7,065 bases of DNA from Gammaproteobacteria bacterium (GTDB lineage: Bacteria > Pseudomonadota > Gammaproteobacteria > Steroidobacterales > Steroidobacteraceae), in assembly GCA_025350345.1 (NCBI GenBank), contig JANXYA010000379.1, positions 1 to 7,065 on the forward strand. The letters run 5' to 3'. The notes under the pieces are model-generated. The model did not search any database and was not told the DNA's origin. It saw only the letters and a list, made by a program, of their open reading frames with translations. This document shows, piece by piece, positions 1-6,367 of the stretch; within the stretch, counting starts at the first letter, position 1; each line of letters starts with the position of its first letter. A program made the position numbers and the translations under genes.

Positions 1-2
1 GC

Positions 3-2006
3 CTGCACGCGACCACCGGTGAGTGCTCGAACTGTCACCTCAACACCGTCAGCTTCCTGGGCGCGACGGTTTACCCTACCAACCACATCCCGAACCCGGG
101 CGGCTCGAGCGCCACCTGCACCAACTGCCACACTACGGGCGATTTCACCGTGTACGTGATGAGCCATGCGGGCATCACCACGAACTGCGCGGCATGCCAT
201 GCAAGCGGCCTCAGCTTTGCCGGCATCTGGACCACGAAGCCGCTGAAGCAGCTGCCGGCTGTCGGCTCGCCTGGCGGGCACGTGGCCATCAACGGTGCCG
301 ACTGCGGGAGCTGTCATTCACCGACGGTGTTCACGAGCTTTGTGATGGCCAATAAGACGGCCACCTCGCCGCCGGGCATGGTGCACACGCAGGTGAGCGC
401 CCTGGGCTGCTCGAGTTGCCATGAAGCGAACCTGACGTGGCTGGGTGCGCCGGCGACCGTGGTGCGCCCGCAGTATCTGGTGCCCGGCAATGCCGGCAGT
501 GGCGCCCACCCGGCCACCGGGGAGTGCTCGAACTGCCACCTCAGCACGGTCAGTTTCCTGGGGGCGGTGAGTTACCCGACCAACCACATCCCGAACCCCG
601 GCGGCTCGAGCGCCACCTGCACCAACTGCCACACGACGGGGGATTTCACCGTGTACGTGATGAGCCACGCGGGCATCACCACCAACTGCGCGCAGTGCCA
701 CGCCTACGGCCTGAGCTTTGCCGGGGTGTGGACGGCCAAGGCGCTCACGGCGCCGCCCTCGGGCCCGAGCGGGCACATTCCCTCCAACCCGCCCAATGGC
801 ACGCTGACCATTGCCTGCGAGAGCTGCCACAGCCCGACCGTGTTCACGAGCTTCTCGGGCACCGTGATGAGGCACGCGTTCGTGACCACCATGCAGTGCA
901 TGGCCTGCCAGGAGATTGGCATGAGCTGGAAGACCAACACGGGCACGCGGCTGTGGGTGCGCGACAGCGCCAATCACCACAAGGGCGTGGACTGTGGCGG
1001 CTCGGGCTGCCACTCCTCGCGCGACAAGCACGCGATCCGGCGCGTGGCGGTCACGGCCAACGGAAGCGCGGCGATCGTGCGCGGCAGTGCGGGCAGCGGC
1101 CTGGCCCCGAGCCTGCTGGGCGCTGCCGCGGGCATTGATCATCGCCGCGTGGCCGGCACACCGTGCGTGAGCTGCCATAACGGAGCGAGCGGGGATGGCA
1201 AGCCCTCGAGCCACATCTCGACCTCGGACAGCTGCGCCAGCTGCCACGGGACGCTCGCCTGGCTGCCGGTGACGAGGGTGGATCACACCCAGGTGCAGGG
1301 GAGCTGCTTCAGTTGCCACAATGCCCTGGTCGCGACCGGCAAGGGCCGCAACCACATTGCCAGTGGCACGGACTGCCAGAGCTGCCACACGACCAATGCC
1401 TGGACACCGGCGCGCTTTGATCACCTCGCCGTCGCGGCGCACACCTGCAGGAGCTGCCACGATGGGGTGCACGCCTCGGGGCTTCCGGTCAATCACCTGC
1501 CGACCCAGGCGCAGTGCGACACCTGCCACGGGACGCTGGCCTGGACGCCCGCGAAGCTCGATCACACCACGCTGACCAGCAACTGCGCGAGCTGCCACGA
1601 CAACCGGGTGGCCGTGGGAGAAGCGCTCTCGCATCTGCGCACGCAGCTCGATTGCGCGACCTGCCACAGCTATCCGGACTGGTCGGTGCTGCACTTCGTG
1701 CACGTTTCGGCGGTCTATCCGGGCGATCACCAGGTGGCGCTGGCCTGCACCTCCTGCCACACGAGCAACAGCGAGCAGATTCCCTGGCCGTCCCCGGTGG
1801 ACAAGGGCAGCTGCGGCGGTTGCCACGCCAAGGATTTCGTGCCCGCGCGTCATCCCAAGACCCTCACCGGTCTGATCTACACCGAAAGGGATTTGCACGA
1901 CTGCACCGGCGCGTGCCACGTCTACACCGATGCGACTCTGCGGACCGTGTCGAAGTCGCTCCCGGGCCCGTATCACCGTGTGTCGGATGCCGCCTTCAAA
2001 CACTAG
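3..2006 (+). CDS. Large multiheme c-type cytochrome, 5'-truncated by the window edge
   Basis: Periplasmic, outer-membrane or extracellular electron-transfer protein binding many covalent c-type haems. The frame is open from the first base, so the N-terminus and any signal peptide lie upstream; 667 residues are visible. Canonical CXXCH sites start at 24, 117, 186, 303, 408, 525, 618, 687, 816, 1164, 1233, 1305, 1374, 1446, 1515, 1584, 1653, 1746 and 1812 (19 sites). A CX4CH lies at 993, a CX3CH at 1902, and a decayed CMACQ at 897. That is about one haem per 32 residues, with many extra His available as distal ligands. Residues 1-345 are long modules (VMSHAGITTNC, then CH, then SFAG); residues 379-565 are four short units of the DHxxV...CxSCH...H...CxxCH...AW type, like cytochrome c7/c3-family repeats. 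The C-terminal tail (from about 1923) has no haem site. The stop overlaps the start of the barrel gene downstream, suggesting joint function. The fold and substrate cannot be named from the sequence; the multihaem assignment itself is secure. Confidence 0.95.
   Translation: MHATTGECSNCHLNTVSFLGATVYPTNHIPNPGGSSATCTNCHTTGDFTVYVMSHAGITTNCAACHASGLSFAGIWTTKPLKQLPAVGSPGGHVAINGADCGSCHSPTVFTSFVMANKTATSPPGMVHTQVSALGCSSCHEANLTWLGAPATVVRPQYLVPGNAGSGAHPATGECSNCHLSTVSFLGAVSYPTNHIPNPGGSSATCTNCHTTGDFTVYVMSHAGITTNCAQCHAYGLSFAGVWTAKALTAPPSGPSGHIPSNPPNGTLTIACESCHSPTVFTSFSGTVMRHAFVTTMQCMACQEIGMSWKTNTGTRLWVRDSANHHKGVDCGGSGCHSSRDKHAIRRVAVTANGSAAIVRGSAGSGLAPSLLGAAAGIDHRRVAGTPCVSCHNGASGDGKPSSHISTSDSCASCHGTLAWLPVTRVDHTQVQGSCFSCHNALVATGKGRNHIASGTDCQSCHTTNAWTPARFDHLAVAAHTCRSCHDGVHASGLPVNHLPTQAQCDTCHGTLAWTPAKLDHTTLTSNCASCHDNRVAVGEALSHLRTQLDCATCHSYPDWSVLHFVHVSAVYPGDHQVALACTSCHTSNSEQIPWPSPVDKGSCGGCHAKDFVPARHPKTLTGLIYTERDLHDCTGACHVYTDATLRTVSKSLPGPYHRVSDAAFKH
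21..239 (+). repeat. Long cytochrome module, copy A (501-bp spacing)
   Basis: Intragenic repeat copy whose partner starts exactly 501 bp later, at 522. Over 73 codons the two copies translate to 66 identical residues with no indel, including three haem sites in each (CSNCH, CTNCH, and CAACH here versus CAQCH in copy B). Many of the nucleotide differences are silent (cat/cac, ggc/ggg, ctc/ctg), which points to an older in-frame duplication kept by selection on the protein. Confidence 0.9.
522..740 (+). repeat. Long cytochrome module, copy B
   Basis: Second copy of the module at 21-239. Similarity resumes further on at the SPTVFTSF segment (about 318-341 versus 831-854), but there the offset is 513 bp, so copy B has gained, or copy A lost, 12 bp in frame between them. 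Confidence 0.9.
897..911 (+). other. Decayed haem-binding site, CMACQ instead of CXXCH
   Basis: This Cys-X-X-Cys-Gln sits where CAACH (186) and CAQCH (687) sit in the sister modules: after VMxHxxxTT and before GxSF/GMSW. The proximal His codon cac/cat is replaced by cag, a one-base change from cac. Both Cys remain, so a haem could be attached only without the usual axial His, or the Cys pair could form a disulfide. Confidence 0.8.
993..1013 (+). other. Non-canonical CX4CH haem site
   Basis: Cys-Gly-Gly-Ser-Gly-Cys-His in frame. CX4CH haem attachment is known from tetrahaem cytochromes c3 and is handled by some cytochrome c maturation systems. It lies at the boundary between the long modules and the short di-haem units. 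Confidence 0.75.
1137..1697 (+). repeat. Four tandem 46-48-residue di-haem units
   Basis: Degenerate protein repeats starting at 1137, 1281, 1419 and 1560 (48, 46, 47 and 46 codons). Each begins with Asp-His, has a CxSCH site about 10 residues in, then a lone His at about residue 25, then a second CXXCH and usually an A-W-x-P segment. Two proximal plus two extra His per unit fits two bis-His haems per unit. At the DNA level the units are well diverged, so this is not a recent tandem amplification. Confidence 0.88.
1902..1919 (+). other. Non-canonical CX3CH haem site, last of the series
   Basis: Cys-Thr-Gly-Ala-Cys-His in frame (tgc at 1902, cac at 1917-1919). CX3CH sites are rare but occur in some multihaem cytochromes. 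It is the final Cys-His motif before a haem-free tail, so it may bind the terminal haem; attachment is not proven by the sequence. Confidence 0.65.
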
Positions 2007-4476
2007 GCGCCGCGCGCGACGATTCGACTGGATTGCGCTTGCTGCCCTGCTGGCCGCAGGCGCGGCGCAGGCCCAGTTGTCCGGGCCGGTGGGCGGGCGC
2101 TTCGTCGACATCGTCGAACTCAACGACCATGACGACCAGGCCGACATCGTCGTGCAGTTCAACTGCTCGCTGCGCTACATCACCCACCAGCCGGCCTCCG
2201 AGGGCAAGGAACTGCGCATCCAGCTGCTGCCGCAGGGGGACTGCGGCATCGCGCCCGGCAGCCAGCTGCTGGGAGAACTGCCGCCCCTGTCGGGTGGTGC
2301 GCACATCATCGAGGCGGTGCGCGTCGACTCCGACGTGCCGGGCCAGCTGACGCTGTCCTTCAGTTTCCAGCACGCCGAACGTTTCGTGATCGCGCAGGGC
2401 GCCGATCCGCGCGGCCTGCGCCTGCGGCTCATCGATCGCAATCGCGGCCGCGGCAAGGTCATGGTCAACGAACCGGCCGAGGCCTACAACAGCTATGCCG
2501 TGAACCTGGAATCCCAGCCGGCCGATTTCCCGCCCGAAGCCCTGCAGCTCGCGCACGAGCGGCTCAAGGCGCCGATCTTCGTCAGCCAGGCGGTCGTCGA
2601 TGAGCAGACCTGGTACCGGCTGCGCGCCGGGCCGATCGAGAAGCGCGCCGATGCAGACCGGCTGCTTAACCAGGCGCTGGCCGATTACCCGCGCGCCTGG
2701 CTCGCCATTGGTGATGACAAAGCCACCAGCAGCGGCGGCGAGACCGAGGTGCTGCCGCCGGTGGAGCCGCTCGGCGCCGATGCGGCGCTGGACGCGGCGA
2801 CACTGGCGAAACTGGTGGCCGATGCGCGCGCCGCGATGAGTGCCCAGGACTATCCCAAGTCGATTTCGCTGCTGACCAAGCTCCAGCGCCAACCGGAGTT
2901 TCCGCAGCGGGCGGCAATGCAGGAGCTGCTGGGCCTGGCGCACGAGCGTGCCGGGCACCTGGCGCACGCCAAGGCGGAGGACGAGGAATATCTGCGCCGC
3001 TACCCGGCGGGCGAGGCCGCCGACCGGGTGGCACGGCGGCTGGCAACGCTGCGCGCCGCCTCGATGCAGGCGCGCACCGGGAGCGGCGGTGGCAAGGAGC
3101 CGACCGGGGGCTGGACCTACTCCGGCGGCGTCGGCCAGACCTACCGGCTCGACGACACCTCGGTGACCAACACGGCGACCGGCCCGATCACCGGCACGGT
3201 CGCCAACGGCAATCAGACACAGAGCAACAACGCGCTGTACACGGACCTGGATTTCCTGGCGCGGCACCGCGGTGATCGCTTCGACATGATCGTGCGCACC
3301 AGTGTCGGCTACGCGAGGAATTTTTCCGGCACCTCGGCGACCGCCGCCTCCGATTCGATCGAGCGCATCAGCGTCGTGTCCTTCGAAATGGTCGACCACA
3401 AGCTCGGGCTCCTGGCACGCGTGGGACGCCAGGCGCAGAACCTGGATGGCGTGCTGGGCACCTTCGATGGCCTGTTCACCTCCTGGCAGTGGCGCCCGGC
3501 CTGGGCGCTGAATTTCACGGCGGGCTATCCGGTCGAGCGCACGGATCAGGGGATCAAGTCCGACCGGAAGTTCTGGGCGGTGGCCGTGCCCTACACCCCG
3601 GTCGGCAAGCACTGGGATGCGAGCGTCTTTTACACCCAGTGGATGAACGATTCCCTCACCGATCGGCGCGCGGTGGGCTTGCAGGGCCGTGTGCTGCTGC
3701 CCAAGGCCTCGGTGACCGGCATCGTCGACTACGACACCTTCTACCGGCTGCTGAACACCGCGGCAGTGCTGGGCACGATGCAGCTGCCGGCCCGCTGGAA
3801 CCTGAGCTTCGACGCCGAGCGGCGCAATGCTCCGGTGCTGACTACGCGTAACGCGCTGATCGGCGAGCCGTTCACGACCCTGTCGCAGCTGCTGCAGTTC
3901 GAGCAGCAGATCAACCAGGGGCTGTCGCAGCAGCAGATCCTTGAAATCATCTATGGCAACGCGCGCAACAACACGCCGGTGTCGGAGAGCTTCAGCCTGA
4001 CCGCGGCCCGGCCGCTCGGACCGCGCTTCCAGTTCGCGACCACGATCAGTGCGCAGAAGCTGGGCGCGGTTGCCAGCATTGGCTCGATACCGGGACAGCC
4101 GGCGACCGGTCTGGAGTGGAGCTACCAGTCCCAGGTCTATGGGTCCAACCTGTGGAAGGACGGTGACTTCCACGTGCTCAGTGTCGGCTATACGAAGCTG
4201 GCTTCGGGCCAGACCGCGTCGGTCGGGCTCACCAGCCGCGAACCGATCGGCGGGGCCTGGCGACTCGGGCCGCGCCTGACACTGGAGCGTCAGGAGATCT
4301 CGAGCGACGGCAGCAACGAGCTGAGCCTGCTGCCCTCGGCGCTGCTCGACTACCAGCACGGGCGCCGGCTGCTGCAGTTCGAGGCCGGTGGCCAGATCGG
4401 CAAGCGCGATGCAACGGTGCAGACGCAGAATACCAGGCGCTATTATGTGAGCATCGCCTACCGCATAGGGTTCTGA
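1987..4476 (+). CDS. Outer-membrane beta-barrel protein with SPOR and TPR-like periplasmic domains
   Basis: Predicted outer-membrane protein of 829 residues. Start: the ATG at 1987 gives a clean Sec signal peptide, with an Arg-rich n-region (R7-R12), a hydrophobic core from F13 and AQA cleavage near 29/30; the longer reading from ATG 1930 adds 19 residues that spoil it. There is no clear Shine-Dalgarno sequence, but the start lies 20 nt inside the cytochrome gene, so translational coupling is likely. Domains: a small beta-rich domain (about 30-165) containing the only two cysteines, C60 and C86; a SPOR-like domain (about 168-243: YAVNL..., ...WYRLRAGPI..., ...AWLAIGDD), a fold that binds peptidoglycan glycan strands; TPR-like helices (about 272-358); then alternating beta strands (about 375-829) ending in ...AYRIGF, the C-terminal Phe typical of barrels inserted by the Bam machinery. 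Context suggests a partner for the upstream cytochrome, as a conduit, export pore or anchor. Barrel assignment is strong, SPOR good, TPR moderate, role inferred. Confidence 0.88.
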   Translation: MPPSNTRRRARRFDWIALAALLAAGAAQAQLSGPVGGRFVDIVELNDHDDQADIVVQFNCSLRYITHQPASEGKELRIQLLPQGDCGIAPGSQLLGELPPLSGGAHIIEAVRVDSDVPGQLTLSFSFQHAERFVIAQGADPRGLRLRLIDRNRGRGKVMVNEPAEAYNSYAVNLESQPADFPPEALQLAHERLKAPIFVSQAVVDEQTWYRLRAGPIEKRADADRLLNQALADYPRAWLAIGDDKATSSGGETEVLPPVEPLGADAALDAATLAKLVADARAAMSAQDYPKSISLLTKLQRQPEFPQRAAMQELLGLAHERAGHLAHAKAEDEEYLRRYPAGEAADRVARRLATLRAASMQARTGSGGGKEPTGGWTYSGGVGQTYRLDDTSVTNTATGPITGTVANGNQTQSNNALYTDLDFLARHRGDRFDMIVRTSVGYARNFSGTSATAASDSIERISVVSFEMVDHKLGLLARVGRQAQNLDGVLGTFDGLFTSWQWRPAWALNFTAGYPVERTDQGIKSDRKFWAVAVPYTPVGKHWDASVFYTQWMNDSLTDRRAVGLQGRVLLPKASVTGIVDYDTFYRLLNTAAVLGTMQLPARWNLSFDAERRNAPVLTTRNALIGEPFTTLSQLLQFEQQINQGLSQQQILEIIYGNARNNTPVSESFSLTAARPLGPRFQFATTISAQKLGAVASIGSIPGQPATGLEWSYQSQVYGSNLWKDGDFHVLSVGYTKLASGQTASVGLTSREPIGGAWRLGPRLTLERQEISSDGSNELSLLPSALLDYQHGRRLLQFEAGGQIGKRDATVQTQNTRRYYVSIAYRIGF
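4467..4470 (+). promoter_or_regulatory. Ribosome-binding site supporting a TTG start
   Basis: AGGG lies 8 nt before TTG at 4479, inside the last codons of the barrel gene. It favours TTG 4479 over the in-frame TTG at 4527, which would leave a signal peptide without a basic n-region. Confidence 0.5.
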
Positions 4477-4478
4477 GC

Positions 4479-5099
4479 TTGCCCCGATCGAATCTCCATG
4501 CCGCATCCGGCGGCGGCAGCGTCTGTTTGGCCATCTGCGCCGGGGTTGCGCTCCTGGCAGGCGGGCTTGCCGGCTGCGCCAGCGCACCGTCCTCCACGCC
4601 CAGCGAAATACTCGATGAGCGGACCGGCGCGACGATCACTGCGGTGGACAAGCCGCTGGTGTTCGCACGCGACCGGAGCGAACGGGCCGCGAACCTGCGC
4701 GACTACGTGACGGTGGCGACCGCTTCGGTGAACCGTGGGGGCAAGCGCGAGCTGGTATTGGTGGCGTACATCTGGTCGACCCTCGATGCACGCTACGAAC
4801 CGGCCCTCGCCGATGCCGACGCGCTGGTGCTGGTGGCCGACGACCGGCGCATCCGCCTGAGCGCCAACGGCAAGACGCCGCACGAGCTGGGCATCGACAA
4901 TGCCCTCGACGTGCCCGTGGGCCAGTCGGTCAAGCCGCTGGTATTCCCGACGGACCTGGCAACGCTGCGCTTCGTGGCCGCGGCGCGCAGCCTGCAGATC
5001 CAGACGCGGGTGGCCGACGCGGCAGTGACCTATGACCTGTGGGAAGACCAGCGACCCGCGCTCGACCGCTTCGTGCGGTTCCTGGACGGCGAGCGCTAG
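4479..5099 (+). CDS. Putative outer-membrane lipoprotein of unknown family
   Basis: 206 residues from a TTG start only 2 nt after the barrel gene's stop, so it is almost certainly co-transcribed and probably coupled. The N-terminus (R3, H7) leads into a hydrophobic stretch and a lipobox, LAGC, with lipidated Cys33; Ala at +2 predicts outer-membrane sorting. The mature part (about 174 residues) has no further cysteine and no haem motif. It looks like mixed alpha/beta with several beta strands (for example DYVTVATASV, RELVLVAYIWS, DALVLVADDRRIRLS) and a C-terminal helix. I do not recognise the family. Its place behind a multihaem cytochrome and a barrel suggests an accessory subunit, such as a plug, assembly factor or surface tether, but nothing in its own sequence shows this. 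No ATG start exists in frame near the signal peptide. The stop overlaps the stop of the opposing DUF3443 gene. Confidence 0.85.
   Translation: MPRSNLHAASGGGSVCLAICAGVALLAGGLAGCASAPSSTPSEILDERTGATITAVDKPLVFARDRSERAANLRDYVTVATASVNRGGKRELVLVAYIWSTLDARYEPALADADALVLVADDRRIRLSANGKTPHELGIDNALDVPVGQSVKPLVFPTDLATLRFVAAARSLQIQTRVADAAVTYDLWEDQRPALDRFVRFLDGER
5096..5099. other. Shared CTAG: overlapping convergent stop codons
   Basis: TAG at 5097-5099 ends the plus-strand lipoprotein; the reverse complement of CTA at 5096-5098 is the TAG that ends DUF3443. The two coding regions overlap by 4 nt on opposite strands, leaving no intergenic space for a conventional terminator. Confidence 0.9.
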
Positions 5100-6367
5100 T
5101 AGGCGAAGAACGGGCCGGGGCCGGCGGAGCTGGCCTGGCCCTGGGTGCCGACGAATACCCTGCGCCCGTAGAAGAACGGCAGCCCCCAGTCGAAGGAAGT
5201 AGTGCCCGTGGGATCGGTGCCGCCGATGTTGCTGAACGCCGCGTAATTGCCATGCGTGCTGAGCAACAGGTCGGCGCTGGCGATGGTAAAGCTGGGTGTG
5301 TTGCTGGCACCATTGGAAAAGCCGCTGTTGGTCGCCTGCAGGGTTATGGAATTCGTTGGACAGTAGAAGCCGGTATTGACGGTGCAAGGCAGCAGCAGCG
5401 GATTGGAATCGTCAAAGTAATAGGCAGTGGAGCCGGAGTCGATAAAGCCGCCGGGCAGGGGCACGCCCTTGTAGGTGGCCTTGAATTCCCCAAACACAGG
5501 ATCCACGTCCAGCAGCGTCGCGCTGCCGAGCTGGTTGTTGGATTCGGTGTCGACGCCCAGCGCCAGCGCGCCGGTGGCCGACGCCGCGCCTTCGGTGGGT
5601 ATCGAGGGCAGTACGATTTCGACGCCATTGTGGTCGCTGCCGCCGAGGAAGCTGATCGGGTTCTGGACCTGGTTGGCCTGCAGCATGGTGATGTTGGCGC
5701 AGACGCCGCCCGGGCAGGCGTAATAGAAGCCCAGGCCGCCCGGGTTGGCGACGGTTTCGCAGGCGCTGCCGCAGTCGTATTCGAGCGGGTTGACGCCGAG
5801 CACGCCATTGGCGCCGAACGAGGTCGGGGTGTTCATGGATACACCAGTGGCCGCCGAGCAGTCAGGCGGAATACCCGGTACCGCCGGATCGCCGATCACC
5901 TGGATCTGCAGGCTGCTGGCCTTGCCGTTGGCGATCTGCACGTCGGCGGTGCGGACGCTCCCAAAGCTGTAGCCGTCGGCGAACACCAGGCATTCCCACA
6001 CCGGGCCGGCGGCGGCGTTGACCGCGGGCAGAGTGGAGGGGGTCACTTGCGTGAGCGCCAAGGCCATGATGCGCAGGCCCGTCGAGCCGGTGTCGAGCAG
6101 GACGTGATCGATGGTCTGGCAGGTGGCGCCGCCCGGCGTGCAGATCGTGACGCTCACCGAGGGGATGTTGACCCCGGTGGCGCCGATCCCGGCGTCCACC
6201 AGCACCGACGTCACGTTGGGTCCGGTCGGTAGCGTCGTGGGCGGCACCGTGGTGCCAGAACCCGCGCCGCCGCCGCCACAGCCGGCCAGCAGGAGCGCCG
6301 CCAGAAAGCCTGCCCAAATCGTGCCCGTGGAACGCAGCGCGGGAGCCAACCGGTGCGGCGCGCTCAC
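5096..6367 (-). CDS. DUF3443-family lipoprotein, possible pepsin-like aspartic peptidase
   Basis: 423 residues from a GTG start (reverse complement of 6365-6367), preceded by GGGAG at 7 nt spacing. The signal peptide ends in lipobox LAGC (Cys30), followed by a Gly-rich linker and a Thr/Pro stretch, so the protein is lipid-anchored. The body matches the uncharacterised DUF3443 family as I know it (VNIPSVSVTIC, QTIDHVLLDTGSTGLRI). Landmarks of a bilobed aspartic peptidase: D92-T-G-S-T followed by hydrophobics; Y133 in a G-Y-S-F-G-S-V segment, 41 residues after D92, like the pepsin flap Tyr (43 after its Asp); GVLGVNP at 188-194, like pepsin's GILGL; second motif F-I-D310-S-G-S-T; and a terminal GLPFFYGRRVFVG like pepsin's last LGD-F-YYTVFD region. 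Ten Cys besides Cys30 could form five disulfides. Translation is coupled to DUF2844 upstream by a 4-nt GTGA overlap. Family call is confident; catalytic activity is inference. Confidence 0.9.
   Translation of the reverse strand: MSAPHRLAPALRSTGTIWAGFLAALLLAGCGGGGAGSGTTVPPTTLPTGPNVTSVLVDAGIGATGVNIPSVSVTICTPGGATCQTIDHVLLDTGSTGLRIMALALTQVTPSTLPAVNAAAGPVWECLVFADGYSFGSVRTADVQIANGKASSLQIQVIGDPAVPGIPPDCSAATGVSMNTPTSFGANGVLGVNPLEYDCGSACETVANPGGLGFYYACPGGVCANITMLQANQVQNPISFLGGSDHNGVEIVLPSIPTEGAASATGALALGVDTESNNQLGSATLLDVDPVFGEFKATYKGVPLPGGFIDSGSTAYYFDDSNPLLLPCTVNTGFYCPTNSITLQATNSGFSNGASNTPSFTIASADLLLSTHGNYAAFSNIGGTDPTGTTSFDWGLPFFYGRRVFVGTQGQASSAGPGPFFAY

Noticed and set aside
21..1697. Repeats suggesting a CRISPR array or mobile-element repeat
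   Set aside because: They are long, in-frame, degenerate and encode haem modules; spacing and divergence do not fit CRISPR repeats or insertion-sequence ends.
1930..1986. Upstream ATG at 1930 or GTG at 1978 as the start of the barrel protein
   Set aside because: Both extend the n-region with Cys/Arg-rich sequence that is not signal-like; ATG 1987 gives a standard Sec signal peptide.
1987..2076. Twin-arginine export signal in the barrel protein (R7-R12)
   Set aside because: The arginines do not fit the S/T-R-R-x-F-L-K pattern, and outer-membrane barrels are exported unfolded by Sec.
318..2162. Long open frame of 614 codons on the minus strand across the cytochrome gene
   Set aside because: Its translation is Arg/Ala/His-rich without domains, and it lies opposite a gene with 19 in-frame CXXCH motifs; it is a by-product of high GC content.
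1996..4587. Open frame of 863 codons on the minus strand across the barrel gene
   Set aside because: Composition is Arg/Gly/Gln-rich with no signal or motif; the opposite strand encodes a signal peptide, SPOR-like domain and barrel terminus.
5080..5140. Bidirectional intrinsic terminator between the convergent genes
   Set aside because: The stops overlap; nearby GC-rich partial palindromes (GGGCCGG/GGCCGGC) are inside the DUF3443 codons and lack T-tracts.
5039..6232. Plus-strand open frame of 397 codons opposite DUF3443
   Set aside because: Low-complexity Gly/Ala/Arg translation and no ribosome-binding site; DUF3443 on the other strand has clear family motifs.
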